Origin: Halopseudomonas litoralis
Lineage (GTDB): Bacteria; Pseudomonadota; Gammaproteobacteria; Pseudomonadales; Pseudomonadaceae
NCBI RefSeq assembly: GCF_900105005.1
Contig: NZ_LT629748.1
Location: 3,844,001 to 3,908,000 of the forward strand
Reading direction: 5' to 3'
DNA: 64,000 nt
The notes beneath the pieces were generated by a model. That model was not told the DNA's origin, did not search any database, and saw only the letters and a program-made list of their open reading frames with translations. Positions 45,473 to 55,363 of the stretch are shown piece by piece. Position 1 is the first letter of the stretch, and the number at the start of each line of letters is the position of its first letter. The translations under genes and the position numbers were made by a program.

Positions 45473-48400
45473 TCACACCAGCTCCATGAAATCCAGTGCC
45501 CCCTGCTGGCGGATCACCCGGCGGTGGTTGGCCCACAGCTCGGTGATGCGCTCGCGGTTGAGTTGCTGGCGGTCGAGCAGCACGCGGGTATTGAGCTCAC
45601 CCACAGCGCGCGGGCTGGGCACCTTGCTGAACACGAATTGGTTGCTGATCAGTTCGAGGAAGGGGCCGGCCTTGCTGGTGGGCATGATGAAGATCAGCTG
45701 CAGGCCCAGAGTCTCGGTCAGGTAGTTGATCACTTCCCGAGAGCGCGTTTCATCCATGTGCATGAAAGCTTCGTCGACGATCACCATGCGCAGATGGCTG
45801 TCGCCTTCGTTGAAGCGGAAGGCACTGGTCACTGCGGCAGCGCGGATGATGTAGGCCGGGGTTTCCAGCTGGCCGCCGGAGCCGGTGCCATATTCGCTGA
45901 GGCGGATCGCAGCCTTGCCCTCGGGGTGCTTGAGGATGTCGTAACGGCGGTAACGACGGTAGTCACTGATTCGTTCGAGCTCGCGCAGGGCCTGCTGCTC
46001 ATCGCCGTCGAGCAACAGCCCCAGCAGCTGATCACGCACGGCTGCGCCCTTGCCGGACAGGCTGGTATCGAACAGGCTGGCGCCATCTCCCAGGTTGGGC
46101 ATCTGCATGACCTCGCGGAAGAACTCCCAGTATTCCTTGTATTCCGGCACCCAGGCCCACTCGAACTGGAAGCTTTCGCGATCGGCGCCGAAGCGGTGAT
46201 GCTGCAGCTCGGTGTTGAGCCCTTCCAGGGTACGACCGCCATCGTTGATCGCCTGGTGGATCTCATGACAGAGGTCGGTGATGAAGGTGGTATTGAAGCT
46301 GTCGCGCAGTTTGATCAGCTGCTCCTGCTTTTCCAGCAGCACGTTGTTGCGCAGCCGGTTGTGCAGATTGTCCAGTTGTTGCCGCAGACCACAGACATGC
46401 TCGAAGAATGCCAGGCTGTGCACCTCGGCGCCGGTGTCATGCACCAGGTGGTCCATCGGTTGCGCCTGCTGATTGTATTCCTTGATGCTGCGATCAAGAG
46501 ACACCGCCAACCGATAGAGGCTATCAGTCAGGCTCTTGCTGTCGGCGGCGAAATCGAAATCATCGCCGGAGCGAGTCAGCATCTCGTCGATCTGGGTCAA
46601 GCGCTGCTGCGGATCGAGACCGGTGACGCGGGCGGCGGCTTCGAGCAGGTTTTGTTCGGCCTGGTCACGCTGATCCTGCAGGGTATCGCCCTGGTCGGAT
46701 AATGCACGGATACGCTGATTGATCTGGGTCAGCTGCACGTTCAGACCACCCAGTTCCTGCTGCAGCTCGCTCTGGCGTGCCACCAGTTCGGCATGGCGCT
46801 CATGGGCTCGCTGCAGTTCCTGCTCGACATCGTGAAAGGCACTTAGGTCCAGACTGGCCAATTGCTGCTCGATGTCCTGCAGTTGCTGGCGCTGCTCCAG
46901 CAGCTGGCTGGCCCGGGCGAGATAATCCAGCGGCTTGATGCGCTGCAGAGCGGCGGCGAGATGCTGCAGGCTTTGCACCAACTGGCGCTGGGCATGGCGC
47001 TGCAGTTGCAGCGTCTCCAGCTGTTGGTGCTGGGCACGCAGGTTGCGCTCCCGGGCGGTGACGCCGAAGACCAGCTGGCTGTCATCGATATCGCAGCGGA
47101 ACATGGAATAGTTGCCCGAGCCCATGCCTTCACGGGTGATGCCGCGACGGGCCTGGCGCAGACCTTCGGCATTGTCGACTCGTACCAGAGTGGCATAGGA
47201 AGCGCGCACATAGTGCTCGGCCACCCGGTGGCTGAAGCGCAGCACGTTCACCACCGACTCCTTGGGCAGGCTGAGCCGCTCGGCGTCCAGCCGGGCCTTG
47301 CTGCCCTGAATCACCCGGGCGCGGTTGCGTTCGCGGGTGTTGAGCTGGCGAACGATGTGGATGGCCTCGGCTTCATGTTCCGGTTCCACCAGGATGCCGA
47401 AGCGTGAACCGCCGATATAACCCTCAATGGACATCTGCCAATCCGGGTCGGTGACCTCCACATGGTCGCAAAGCACTCGGGGATCAGCCTGCGGGCACTG
47501 CTGGCGGATGGCAGCCACGGCATCTTCAACGTAAGCGGGATAGGTCACGCGACTCTGCTGCAGGGTGTTGATCTGGCGTTCGCTGATGGCGATCTGGCGC
47601 TCCAGATTGCCCAGTGCGCTGGCGCGCTCCTGGCTCAGCCGGTCGACCCGTTGCAGCAGGCTGATACCCTCGGCGCCTGGTTGGGCAATCATGGCGGCCA
47701 GCCGGTTGTGGGTCTGCTGCTGCTGACGCACGTTATCCAGGCCGTTGTGCAGCGGACTCAGATCGATCCAGTCGTTGGACAGCAACTGATGCAGTTCGGC
47801 CACCGGTTGCTGTTCTGCGGCCAGCACTTCATCGGCCAGGCCCTTCCAGTTGCGGCTGGTCAACTCGGGAATCTCCACCCCTGCACCACTGCTCAGCAGA
47901 TGCTGAATGGTGCGTACAGCTTCCAGATTGAGATCACGCTGGTGCGCCTGTTCGAGCAGCGGCGCTACGCCCTGTTGCAGGCGGGCGCCAAGTTGCTGCT
48001 GGCGGTTTTCCAGATCATCCTTGCCCTGCAGGGCGGGTACGCCCTGGCGGCGTGCTTCCAGCTGCACCAGGTCGCGGTGGGTCTGTTGGGTGCGTTCATC
48101 GTTGAGCTGCTGCTCTTCGCTGAGATCGGCGATGCGGGCGCTGATCTCCTGCTGCTTGTCTTTGGCAACCACATATTGCTTGCGATTGTGGCCCCAGCTT
48201 TGCGCGGCCGCGGCATAATCCAGGCCGAGACGCTCCAGCCAGCTGTTCTGGTAGTCCTCGGTCAACTGCCGAGACTGTTCCAGCATGTTGACGGCGCCGC
48301 GTACGCGGGCGGCTTCCTGTTCCATGCCGTGCACGGTGCGCAGCAGGTCACGGATGCGTTTGATGGTGTCGCCGAATTCGCGGGCTTCGAGCACTTCGCC

Positions 48401-49102
48401 GGCGACGAACTGGTCGATCGAGCGCACTGGTTTGTAGGCCATGAAATTGGCGAAGGTGCGGGCGGCGTTCTTCGCTTCACGAACGGACACCGCATCGCCC
48501 TTGCCGCGCAGGGCGCCATACAGGCGCGCCAGGTAGGCGCTCTTGCGGTCATAGGTTTCCACGCCCTGTTTGCCGAACTGCTTGCGCAGCAGGTTGGGCA
48601 ATTCGGTGAGCGGGATGACATGGCGGCCTTCGTCGGTGTCCCGTATGAAATCACTGAGCGCCAGCATTTCGCCGGGCACTATCATCAGCAGCAGTTCATC
48701 CTGGCGGGCCTGTCGGCTGCTGCCGGCGGTATCCAGGTGGGCGCGCACGCCGATCACCGCAGTGAAGGGCTCGGCGGTTTCGCCCTGGGTCGGATGGAAC
48801 ACGCCAGCGATGTAGCCATCGGTGGTCCAGGGACGGGCGAAGGCGCCGTCATCACAGCCCAGCACGTAAGAGGCGAGGGTGCGCACCTGTTTGCCACCGC
48901 GGCCACGCTGGGTAGTTTCGTCCTGCCCGGGGTTATAGTTGAACAGGTTGTCATGGGCAGCGGTCATCAGAGTCTGCAGGGCGTCGGCGGCGGTGGTCTT
49001 GCCGGAGCCATTGCCGCCGGAGAACAGGTTGATCGGGCCGTATTCCATTTCCTCGACCGGCAGGTTACCCCAGTTGGCGGTAATCGAGCGTTTCAGGTAC
49101 AT
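45473..49102 (-). CDS. mksB: MksB, SMC-like ATPase of the MksBEF condensin
   Basis: 1209 residues: Walker A GGNGSGKT (29-36), very long coiled coils with a central hinge-like globular region (about 540-680), and a C-terminal half with the signature SGGQLETP and Walker B MVIVDEAFMHMD. It compacts DNA by ATP-driven loop formation with MksE and MksF. Third gene of mksF-mksE-mksB. No JetD/MksG nuclease gene follows, so it resembles the chromosomal MksBEF of pseudomonads rather than plasmid-restricting Wadjet. Confidence 0.88.
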   Translation of the reverse strand: MYLKRSITANWGNLPVEEMEYGPINLFSGGNGSGKTTAADALQTLMTAAHDNLFNYNPGQDETTQRGRGGKQVRTLASYVLGCDDGAFARPWTTDGYIAGVFHPTQGETAEPFTAVIGVRAHLDTAGSSRQARQDELLLMIVPGEMLALSDFIRDTDEGRHVIPLTELPNLLRKQFGKQGVETYDRKSAYLARLYGALRGKGDAVSVREAKNAARTFANFMAYKPVRSIDQFVAGEVLEAREFGDTIKRIRDLLRTVHGMEQEAARVRGAVNMLEQSRQLTEDYQNSWLERLGLDYAAAAQSWGHNRKQYVVAKDKQQEISARIADLSEEQQLNDERTQQTHRDLVQLEARRQGVPALQGKDDLENRQQQLGARLQQGVAPLLEQAHQRDLNLEAVRTIQHLLSSGAGVEIPELTSRNWKGLADEVLAAEQQPVAELHQLLSNDWIDLSPLHNGLDNVRQQQQTHNRLAAMIAQPGAEGISLLQRVDRLSQERASALGNLERQIAISERQINTLQQSRVTYPAYVEDAVAAIRQQCPQADPRVLCDHVEVTDPDWQMSIEGYIGGSRFGILVEPEHEAEAIHIVRQLNTRERNRARVIQGSKARLDAERLSLPKESVVNVLRFSHRVAEHYVRASYATLVRVDNAEGLRQARRGITREGMGSGNYSMFRCDIDDSQLVFGVTARERNLRAQHQQLETLQLQRHAQRQLVQSLQHLAAALQRIKPLDYLARASQLLEQRQQLQDIEQQLASLDLSAFHDVEQELQRAHERHAELVARQSELQQELGGLNVQLTQINQRIRALSDQGDTLQDQRDQAEQNLLEAAARVTGLDPQQRLTQIDEMLTRSGDDFDFAADSKSLTDSLYRLAVSLDRSIKEYNQQAQPMDHLVHDTGAEVHSLAFFEHVCGLRQQLDNLHNRLRNNVLLEKQEQLIKLRDSFNTTFITDLCHEIHQAINDGGRTLEGLNTELQHHRFGADRESFQFEWAWVPEYKEYWEFFREVMQMPNLGDGASLFDTSLSGKGAAVRDQLLGLLLDGDEQQALRELERISDYRRYRRYDILKHPEGKAAIRLSEYGTGSGGQLETPAYIIRAAAVTSAFRFNEGDSHLRMVIVDEAFMHMDETRSREVINYLTETLGLQLIFIMPTSKAGPFLELISNQFVFSKVPSPRAVGELNTRVLLDRQQLNRERITELWANHRRVIRQQGALDFMELV

Positions 49103-49104
49103 GC

Positions 49105-49785
49105 TCAGTTGGCTCCTTCGGCAAGGTCAGGGTGTTCGTCAATAGGGTTTTCGTCATCCAGTACCACGCCGCCGGCCAACTGGCTGAGGGCGGTATCGGT
49201 CACCAGGCTGATGATGCCGGGGCGGATGATCAGCCAGCCTTCGCCATCTTCCAGGGTGCCATCGCCGGGGCTGCGGATCAGGCGCAGCTGGCGCATGCGC
49301 CGCAGCAGGATCTGGCGTTCGCCGGCGTTCTCCGGCAGGGGCCGCCCGAGCAGGTGGCGGTGGCTGAGGCTGAGGGCTTCGAGGGACAGCATGACCTGGC
49401 CCAGCTCATCCACCTGGCCGTCACGCAGGGCCTTGTCGTACTCGGCGCGCAGTACCAGCACCAGCGACACTTCCTGCTGATTGAGGCGTTCACGCAGGCC
49501 GCTGTTGAAGCTGTCGTCGCTGTCGGACAGACCGGGCACTTCGGCGCCCGGCGGGAAGATGCGCACCATGTTGAAGCGCGATTCGTGGAGCAGGCGGATG
49601 CGCAGCACCCACAGGTAATCCTCGACCAGCGGCTGCACCTGCAGGAAGCGGTCGTAGAGCTCGGCTTCGCGCTTGCTTTCGTCACGGCACAATACGCCGC
49701 GGTCGAGCAGGCGGATCATCAGGTCGGAAAAGTCGTCGGCGCTGATGCCGTGTTGCTGCAATTGGTCTTCCAGGGCGTCACGCAT
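49105..49785 (-). CDS. mksE: MksE condensin subunit
   Basis: 226 residues, a winged-helix KITE-type partner that binds the kleisin MksF. It has few sequence landmarks (LMIRLLDRGVLCRDESKREAEL in the N-terminal third). Assigned mainly from position between mksF and mksB, overlapping mksF by eight bases and ending two bases before mksB. Confidence 0.82.
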   Translation of the reverse strand: MRDALEDQLQQHGISADDFSDLMIRLLDRGVLCRDESKREAELYDRFLQVQPLVEDYLWVLRIRLLHESRFNMVRIFPPGAEVPGLSDSDDSFNSGLRERLNQQEVSLVLVLRAEYDKALRDGQVDELGQVMLSLEALSLSHRHLLGRPLPENAGERQILLRRMRQLRLIRSPGDGTLEDGEGWLIIRPGIISLVTDTALSQLAGGVVLDDENPIDEHPDLAEGAN

Positions 49786-51217
49786 GGGTATCTTGTTCCA
49801 GTTCGATGATGAATCCGTCGCGGCGGTTGAAATAGGTATCGCCGGTCACCGGCTGGCCGGTCGGCTCGATCTTCACGCGAAAGCCGGCGGCGGCCTGGTC
49901 GGCGCTGCCCAGGGCGATCACGTGGCTGACCGCCAGCAGATCGCTGGCGCCATGGATGGGCAGGTCACCACTGTTGATGCGGCGGCCGTCGCCCAGGGCG
50001 CTGCGCAGGTAGTCGCGCATGCCGCTGGCATTGATGTTGAACGCTCGTTCCAGCAGTTGGCTGACCGCCAGTGAACGCAGGGTGTCGTCGTCGGGCATCC
50101 CGGGGTCGTCCATGTGGCTTTGTACCGGCTGGCGATTCTGCCGCTCGCGCAGGCGCACCTGGGCGGGATCGATGAGTTCCACGCGGATGCGCGCCATGGC
50201 GTCGCCGGCGGCATTCAGGCGCTGTTCGTAGCTGGCTGCATCGAGGGTGCTGAGTTCCCGGCACAGACCGACGATGTCGTTGTGCTGTTGGGTTTGCAGG
50301 TAGCTGAGTTGGCGAATGAGGATGTCGGCGCGTTTGGTGAAGCTCTGCAGGGTGCGGCGCAGGGCCGGCAGCATGATTTCCGAGGCGTTGCGCAGGCGGT
50401 TGTCGATGGTGTCGAGCAGTTGCCAGAGCACCGAAGCGCTATCGTCGACGATCAGGTCGGGGGCCAGGCGGCGCAGTTCCCGTTCGGCATTGGCTTTCCA
50501 GTCCCTGGGCTTGTGGCGGATACGGCGCAATACGTCGTGGATGCGGTCGCGGTGTTTTTCCACGCTGTCGGCGGACAGGCGGATCGACACGTCGGGCTGG
50601 AAGCGGCGCTCCATGAAGTCGAAGAACTGGTCGCTGGCCTGTTGCACCAGTTGCTGGGCTTCGACTTCGCGCACCAGTTGGCGTTTGCGCTCTTCCAGCT
50701 CGGCGATGATGTCGGTGAAGTCGGCGATGATGCGTTCGGAGTATTCGTAGGCGTCGAGCAGGTCATAGACTTCGCCGCGCTCGGCGAAGGCGGACAGGGC
50801 GTTGAGGGTGTTACGGGTGTTGCGATGCCGGGTGCGTACGCTGTGGCCGACGGCTTCGACCAGTGACTGGGTGAACAGGCGGCCGAGGCGGCTGAAGGGG
50901 TAGGTGGACTGGAAGGTGGCTTGGTCTACCTGGCGTTCGAGCCAGCCGTGTTCGATCAGACTGTTGAGTACCCAGCCGGCCTGTTCGCGGTTGTTGCGAA
51001 AGCGGCTCTGTTCGTCATCGTCACCGTCGAGCAGGGGCGCGCGCTCCAGGGCTTCGCTGAAGATATCCAGCACCTGTTCGCGCTTTAGCGATTCGCCGTA
51101 GTCGGCGCTGGCGCTGTACAGGCGGTCGTGCAGCAGGCGCAGGCATTCGACGATCTGTTCGCGGTATTTGCTGGTCAGTGGTTTGAAGAACTGCAGGCGC
51201 TGGTCGGTAAAGAACAT
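49778..51217 (-). CDS. mksF: MksF kleisin subunit
   Basis: 479 residues, mostly helical. The N-terminal segment with KYREQIVECLRLLHDRLYS and the ENEQ-like charged helices are typical of MksF/JetA. First gene of the condensin operon. It starts at the ATG 51217 in a GC-rich leader with no strong promoter recognised. Confidence 0.83.
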   Translation of the reverse strand: MFFTDQRLQFFKPLTSKYREQIVECLRLLHDRLYSASADYGESLKREQVLDIFSEALERAPLLDGDDDEQSRFRNNREQAGWVLNSLIEHGWLERQVDQATFQSTYPFSRLGRLFTQSLVEAVGHSVRTRHRNTRNTLNALSAFAERGEVYDLLDAYEYSERIIADFTDIIAELEERKRQLVREVEAQQLVQQASDQFFDFMERRFQPDVSIRLSADSVEKHRDRIHDVLRRIRHKPRDWKANAERELRRLAPDLIVDDSASVLWQLLDTIDNRLRNASEIMLPALRRTLQSFTKRADILIRQLSYLQTQQHNDIVGLCRELSTLDAASYEQRLNAAGDAMARIRVELIDPAQVRLRERQNRQPVQSHMDDPGMPDDDTLRSLAVSQLLERAFNINASGMRDYLRSALGDGRRINSGDLPIHGASDLLAVSHVIALGSADQAAAGFRVKIEPTGQPVTGDTYFNRRDGFIIELEQDTHA

Positions 51218-51436
51218 GGGGCGTCCGGAGTGGGTGAATCAGCCGGGTATTATGCCGCATGCGGCGGGGGATTTGAGCTTTCCCGGGTCGGTGATGGGTG
51301 GTTTTTGTGGACCGGGTCTGGGTATCTGGCTGCAGATGGTTCTTTACGCTACGCGCGGCGGTGCCGAGTTAAATCGCTGTATCATGAAACACTTGGGCGC
51401 ACGGGGTGCGCCCGGGAGGTATAGAGCAGTCTTCCG

Positions 51437-53320
51437 TTATTGGGTCGACAACCGCTGGCGGATGGATTTTTCGATGCCTGCGGCATCCAGGCCGCATTCG
51501 GCCAACATGCTGTTGGGCTTGTCGTGTTCGACATAGATGTCCGGCAGGCCGAGGTTGAGCACCGGGATCTGGATGCCTTGGGCAAGCAGCCATTCGTTTA
51601 CCGCGCTGCCGGCGCCGCCCATGATGGCGTTCTCTTCGAGGGTGACCAGCAGGCTGTGACTGTCGGCCAGTTGCTGCAGCAGTTCGGTATCCAACGGTTT
51701 GACGAAGCGCATGTTGGCCACGGTGGCATTCAGCGTTTCGGAGGCGAGCATGGCATTGGCGTGCAGAGTGCCGAAGCTGAGAATGGCGACCTGTTCACCC
51801 TGGCGGGTAATCACGCCCTTGCCGATGGGCAAGGGCTCGAGCGCCGAGTCGATCGGCACGCCTGGCCCGGTGCCTCGGGGGTAGCGCACGGCGGCAGGGC
51901 CATTGTGCAGGAAGCCGGTGGTGAGCATCTGCCGGGTTTCGTTTTCATCGGCCGGCGCCATGATCAGCATATTGGGAACGCAGCGCAGGTAGCTCAGATC
52001 AAAGCTGCCGGCATGGGTTGGGCCGTCCTCGCCGACCAGACCGGCGCGATCGATGGCGAATAACACGTCCAGATCCTGCACCGCGACGTCATGAATCAGC
52101 TGGTCGTAGGCGCGTTGCAGGAAGGTTGAGTAAATGGCCACCACCGGCTTGGCACCTTCACAGGCCATGCCTGCAGCCAGGGTGACGGCATGCTGTTCGG
52201 CAATGGCGACATCGAAGTAGCGCTGCGGGAAGCGTTCGCTGAAGGCAATCAGGTCGGAGCCTTCCTTCATCGCGGGGGTAATGCCGACCAGCCGTGCATC
52301 GGCTTCGGCCATATCGCATAACCACTGACCGAAAACGCTGGAGTATTTCGGCTTGCTTTGCCCATTGCCTGCAGGCTTGGGCTCGAGCTTGGTGATGGCG
52401 TGGTAGCCGATGGGGTCGGCTTCGGCAGGAGAGAAGCCCTTGCCCTTTTTGGTCACCACATGGAGAAACTGCGGACCCTTGAGCTGGCGCATGTTGCGCA
52501 GGGTGGTGATCAGGGTCGGCAGGTCGTGGCCGTCGATGGGGCCGATGTAGTTCCAGCCCAGTTCCTCGAACAGTACGCCCGGTGCCAGCATGGCCTTGGC
52601 AGTTTCTTCGGTCTTGCGTGCCAACTCCCATGCGGGGGGGAGCTTTGATAGTACCTTCTTGCTGCCTTCACGCATGTGCGCATAGGTGCGGCTGGAGAGG
52701 ATCTTGGCCAGGTAGTTGGACAGCCCGCCGACGTTATGCGATATCGACATGTCGTTGTCGTTCAACACCACCAGCATGTCGGCATCGACCACACCGGCGT
52801 GGTTGAGTGCTTCGAAGGCCATGCCGGCGGTCATGGCACCATCGCCGATGACTGCGACGGAGCGGCGATCCAGTCCTTGCAGGCGAGAGGCGATGGCCAT
52901 GCCCAGGCCGGCGCTGATCGAAGTACTGGAGTGACCGACGCCAAAGGTATCAAAAGGGCTCTCACTGCGTCGTGGAAAGGCGGATAGCCCGTCTTTCTGG
53001 CGCAGACTGGCCATCTGTTCGCGGCGACCGGTGAGAATCTTGTGGGGGTAGGCCTGATGGCCGACGTCCCACAGCAACCGGTCTTCCGGGGTGTGATAGA
53101 TATAATGCAGAGCGACCGTCAACTCGATTACTCCGAGTCCGGCGCCAAAATGTCCGCCGGTCTGGCCGACCGTCCATAGCAGGAACAGGCGCAGCTCATC
53201 CGCCAGGTCAGGCAGCTGTGCTTCGTCGAGTTCGCGCAGCTGGGCTGTGGTGTCAAGGCTGTCCAGCAGGGGAGTGCAGGGACGGTCACGGGGTATGTCG
53301 TGGAAAGTGCTAGGCATCAA
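51437..53320 (-). CDS. dxs: 1-deoxy-D-xylulose-5-phosphate synthase
   Basis: First step of the MEP isoprenoid pathway, from pyruvate and glyceraldehyde 3-phosphate, TPP dependent. 627 residues: [19 protein letters not shown], the TPP motif [31 protein letters not shown] and [15 protein letters not shown]. Followed upstream by ispA and xseB in the standard arrangement. Confidence 0.97.
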   Translation of the reverse strand: MMPSTFHDIPRDRPCTPLLDSLDTTAQLRELDEAQLPDLADELRLFLLWTVGQTGGHFGAGLGVIELTVALHYIYHTPEDRLLWDVGHQAYPHKILTGRREQMASLRQKDGLSAFPRRSESPFDTFGVGHSSTSISAGLGMAIASRLQGLDRRSVAVIGDGAMTAGMAFEALNHAGVVDADMLVVLNDNDMSISHNVGGLSNYLAKILSSRTYAHMREGSKKVLSKLPPAWELARKTEETAKAMLAPGVLFEELGWNYIGPIDGHDLPTLITTLRNMRQLKGPQFLHVVTKKGKGFSPAEADPIGYHAITKLEPKPAGNGQSKPKYSSVFGQWLCDMAEADARLVGITPAMKEGSDLIAFSERFPQRYFDVAIAEQHAVTLAAGMACEGAKPVVAIYSTFLQRAYDQLIHDVAVQDLDVLFAIDRAGLVGEDGPTHAGSFDLSYLRCVPNMLIMAPADENETRQMLTTGFLHNGPAAVRYPRGTGPGVPIDSALEPLPIGKGVITRQGEQVAILSFGTLHANAMLASETLNATVANMRFVKPLDTELLQQLADSHSLLVTLEENAIMGGAGSAVNEWLLAQGIQIPVLNLGLPDIYVEHDKPNSMLAECGLDAAGIEKSIRQRLSTQ

Positions 53321-53425
53321 ACAAGGCTCTGATTGCCGCAGGGTGCAGCAGGAAACAAGCGCGCAGTTTAACCGATGAGGGATGGATAGCCCAACCTCGA
53401 CTGCGCTGTCCGACGGAACTGGTGC

Positions 53426-54313
53426 TCAGAACCGGCGTTCCACAATGTAGCGGGCGACTTGGCGCAGGCGCTCGGCGGGACTGCCGAACGGCTCAAGCGT
53501 GCTGATCGCCTGATCACACAGCGAGCGCGCCAGCGCATGCGCGCCGTCGAGTCCGAGCATGGCGGGGTAGGTGGGTTTGCCCCGCGCGTGATCGGCGCCC
53601 TGTTGCTTGCCCGACACGCTGGTATCGCTTTCGATATCGATGATGTCATCCTGCACCTGGAATGCCAGGCCGATGCAGCGAGCATACTCTTCCAGTGCCG
53701 CCAGCTGATCATCATCGGCACGCTCGGTCGCTAGAGCGCCGAGCCGCACGCTGGCGTGAATCAGTGCGCCGGTTTTATGTTGATGCATGTCTTCCAGCGC
53801 GTTCTGGTCCAATTGCGCGCCTACCGAGGCGAGGTCGATGGCCTGGCCACCTACCATCCCCTGCGGACCGGCGGCGCGGGCCAGCAGAGTGGTCATGCGT
53901 AGCCGGGTCTCGGCCTGCCAGCTGCCTTCGCAGCTGATCCATTCAAAGGCCAATGCCTGAAGCGCGTCACCGGCCAGAATGGCGGTGGCTTCGTCGAAGG
54001 CGCGATGGCAGGTTGGACGTCCGCGCCGCAGGTTGTCGTCATCCATAGCGGGCAGGTCGTCATGAATCAGCGAATAGGCGTGAATCAGTTCGACGGCGCC
54101 CGCAACCACATCCACCGGCTTGTCGGTCCCGCCCAGCGCTTCGCAGCTGGCGTAGGCGAGGAGCGGGCGGACGCGCTTGCCGCCGCCGGTGACGCTGTAG
54201 CGTATGGCGGCGTAGAGGCGCTCCAGCCCAGGGTGGCTGTTGCAGAACTGCTGATCGAGATGGGTGTCGATGCGTTTCTGGCAGGCCTTGAGATAGTCGC
54301 CGAAATCGCTCAT
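53426..54313 (-). CDS. ispA: Farnesyl diphosphate synthase
   Basis: 295 residues. The first Asp-rich motif [19 protein letters not shown] and the second [11 protein letters not shown] bind the diphosphates via Mg2+. Makes C15 precursors for quinones and cell wall carriers. It overlaps xseB by four bases. Confidence 0.96.
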   Translation of the reverse strand: MSDFGDYLKACQKRIDTHLDQQFCNSHPGLERLYAAIRYSVTGGGKRVRPLLAYASCEALGGTDKPVDVVAGAVELIHAYSLIHDDLPAMDDDNLRRGRPTCHRAFDEATAILAGDALQALAFEWISCEGSWQAETRLRMTTLLARAAGPQGMVGGQAIDLASVGAQLDQNALEDMHQHKTGALIHASVRLGALATERADDDQLAALEEYARCIGLAFQVQDDIIDIESDTSVSGKQQGADHARGKPTYPAMLGLDGAHALARSLCDQAISTLEPFGSPAERLRQVARYIVERRF

Positions 54314-54549
54314 TGCGCGTCATCCGCAAAGGGCGCGGTCACCAGTTGGCCATCCTGCTCCAGCAGCTGCGAGACCTTCTGTTCGGCCTGGGTCAGGGCC
54401 TGCTGGCATTCGCGGGTCAGGGTCACGCCCTGCTCGAAGGCGCTGAGAGAATCTTCCAGGCTGAGATCGCCGCTTTCCAGGCGTTCAACCAGGGTTTGCA
54501 GAGCGCCCAGCGATTGCTCGAAATCGACTGCGGTTTTTTTTCGGGCCAT
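54310..54549 (-). CDS. xseB: Exodeoxyribonuclease VII small subunit
   Basis: 79 residues with the family helix [21 protein letters not shown] and the C-terminal [16 protein letters not shown]. Partner of XseA. First gene of xseB-ispA-dxs. Confidence 0.95.
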   Translation of the reverse strand: MARKKTAVDFEQSLGALQTLVERLESGDLSLEDSLSAFEQGVTLTRECQQALTQAEQKVSQLLEQDGQLVTAPFADDAQ

Positions 54550-54637
54550 GGGTCGCTACCTCGATTGAATGATGGATCGGAAAACCGCTGAACATTACCC
54601 AAGCCGGTGGGTGTGGTCAATTGCAGCTCGACCAGCC

Positions 54638-55360
54638 TCAGAAATCGCCCCACAACTGTTGCGCAATGCTCAGCGCTACTACGGGTGCGGTTTCAGTACG
54701 CAGCACACGCGGGCCGAAGCGTGCAGCCTGGAAACCGGCGCCTTCTGTCTGCTCTATTTCGGCGGCGCTGAGTCCGCCTTCAGGGCCGATGAGCAGACCC
54801 AGCGTTTGTGGCGGTGTCATGCTGGACAGGCGCTGGGTAGTGCGATGATGCAGCACCAGTTTCAGATCGACCTTGAGCGAGCTGAGCCAGTCGGCCAGCG
54901 CAATGGGCGGGTTGATGATCGGTACCACGCTGCGTCCACACTGTTCGCAGGCGCTGATCGCGATTTGCTGCCAGTGGTTCAGCCGTTTTTCTGCACGCTC
55001 ACCTTGCAGGCGCACCTCGCAGCGTTCGGTCATCAATGGCGTGATCTGCGCTACGCCCAGCTCTACGGCTTTCTGAATGGCCCAGTCCATGCGCTCACCG
55101 CGAGACATGGCCTGCCCCAGATGCACACGCAGCGGCGACTCGGTCAGCCCGGCCATCGGTGCGCCTAGTTCAATGCGTACCTCGCGCTTGCCAGCTTCCA
55201 GCACCTCGCCGGGCCATTCCTGGCCGCTGCCATTGAAGATCTGCACCGCTGCGCCTGCGCTCAGGCGCAGCACGCGACTTATATAGTGCGCCAGATCACC
55301 GTCCAGCAGCTGTTCGCCCTGGCTCAGGGGCGCATCCAGATAGAAGCGGGAGACACGCAC
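54638..55360 (-). CDS. rsmE: 16S rRNA m3U1498 methyltransferase RsmE
   Basis: 240 residues of the SPOUT class: N-terminal PUA-like RFYLDAPLSQGEQ, then LIGPEGGLSAAEIE and the C-terminal knot segment LRTETAPVVALSI. It lies three bases after bioA and is probably co-transcribed. Confidence 0.94.
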   Translation of the reverse strand: MRVSRFYLDAPLSQGEQLLDGDLAHYISRVLRLSAGAAVQIFNGSGQEWPGEVLEAGKREVRIELGAPMAGLTESPLRVHLGQAMSRGERMDWAIQKAVELGVAQITPLMTERCEVRLQGERAEKRLNHWQQIAISACEQCGRSVVPIINPPIALADWLSSLKVDLKLVLHHRTTQRLSSMTPPQTLGLLIGPEGGLSAAEIEQTEGAGFQAARFGPRVLRTETAPVVALSIAQQLWGDF

Positions 55361-55363
55361 GGC

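Noticed and set aside
47462-49480. 672-codon open frame on the plus strand over mksB and mksE
   Set aside because: Antisense to the SMC gene, whose Walker motifs and coiled coils are clear; composition-driven.
45473-51217. Wadjet plasmid-defence system
   Set aside because: The jetD nuclease gene is missing from the operon, so the chromosomal MksBEF assignment is preferred.
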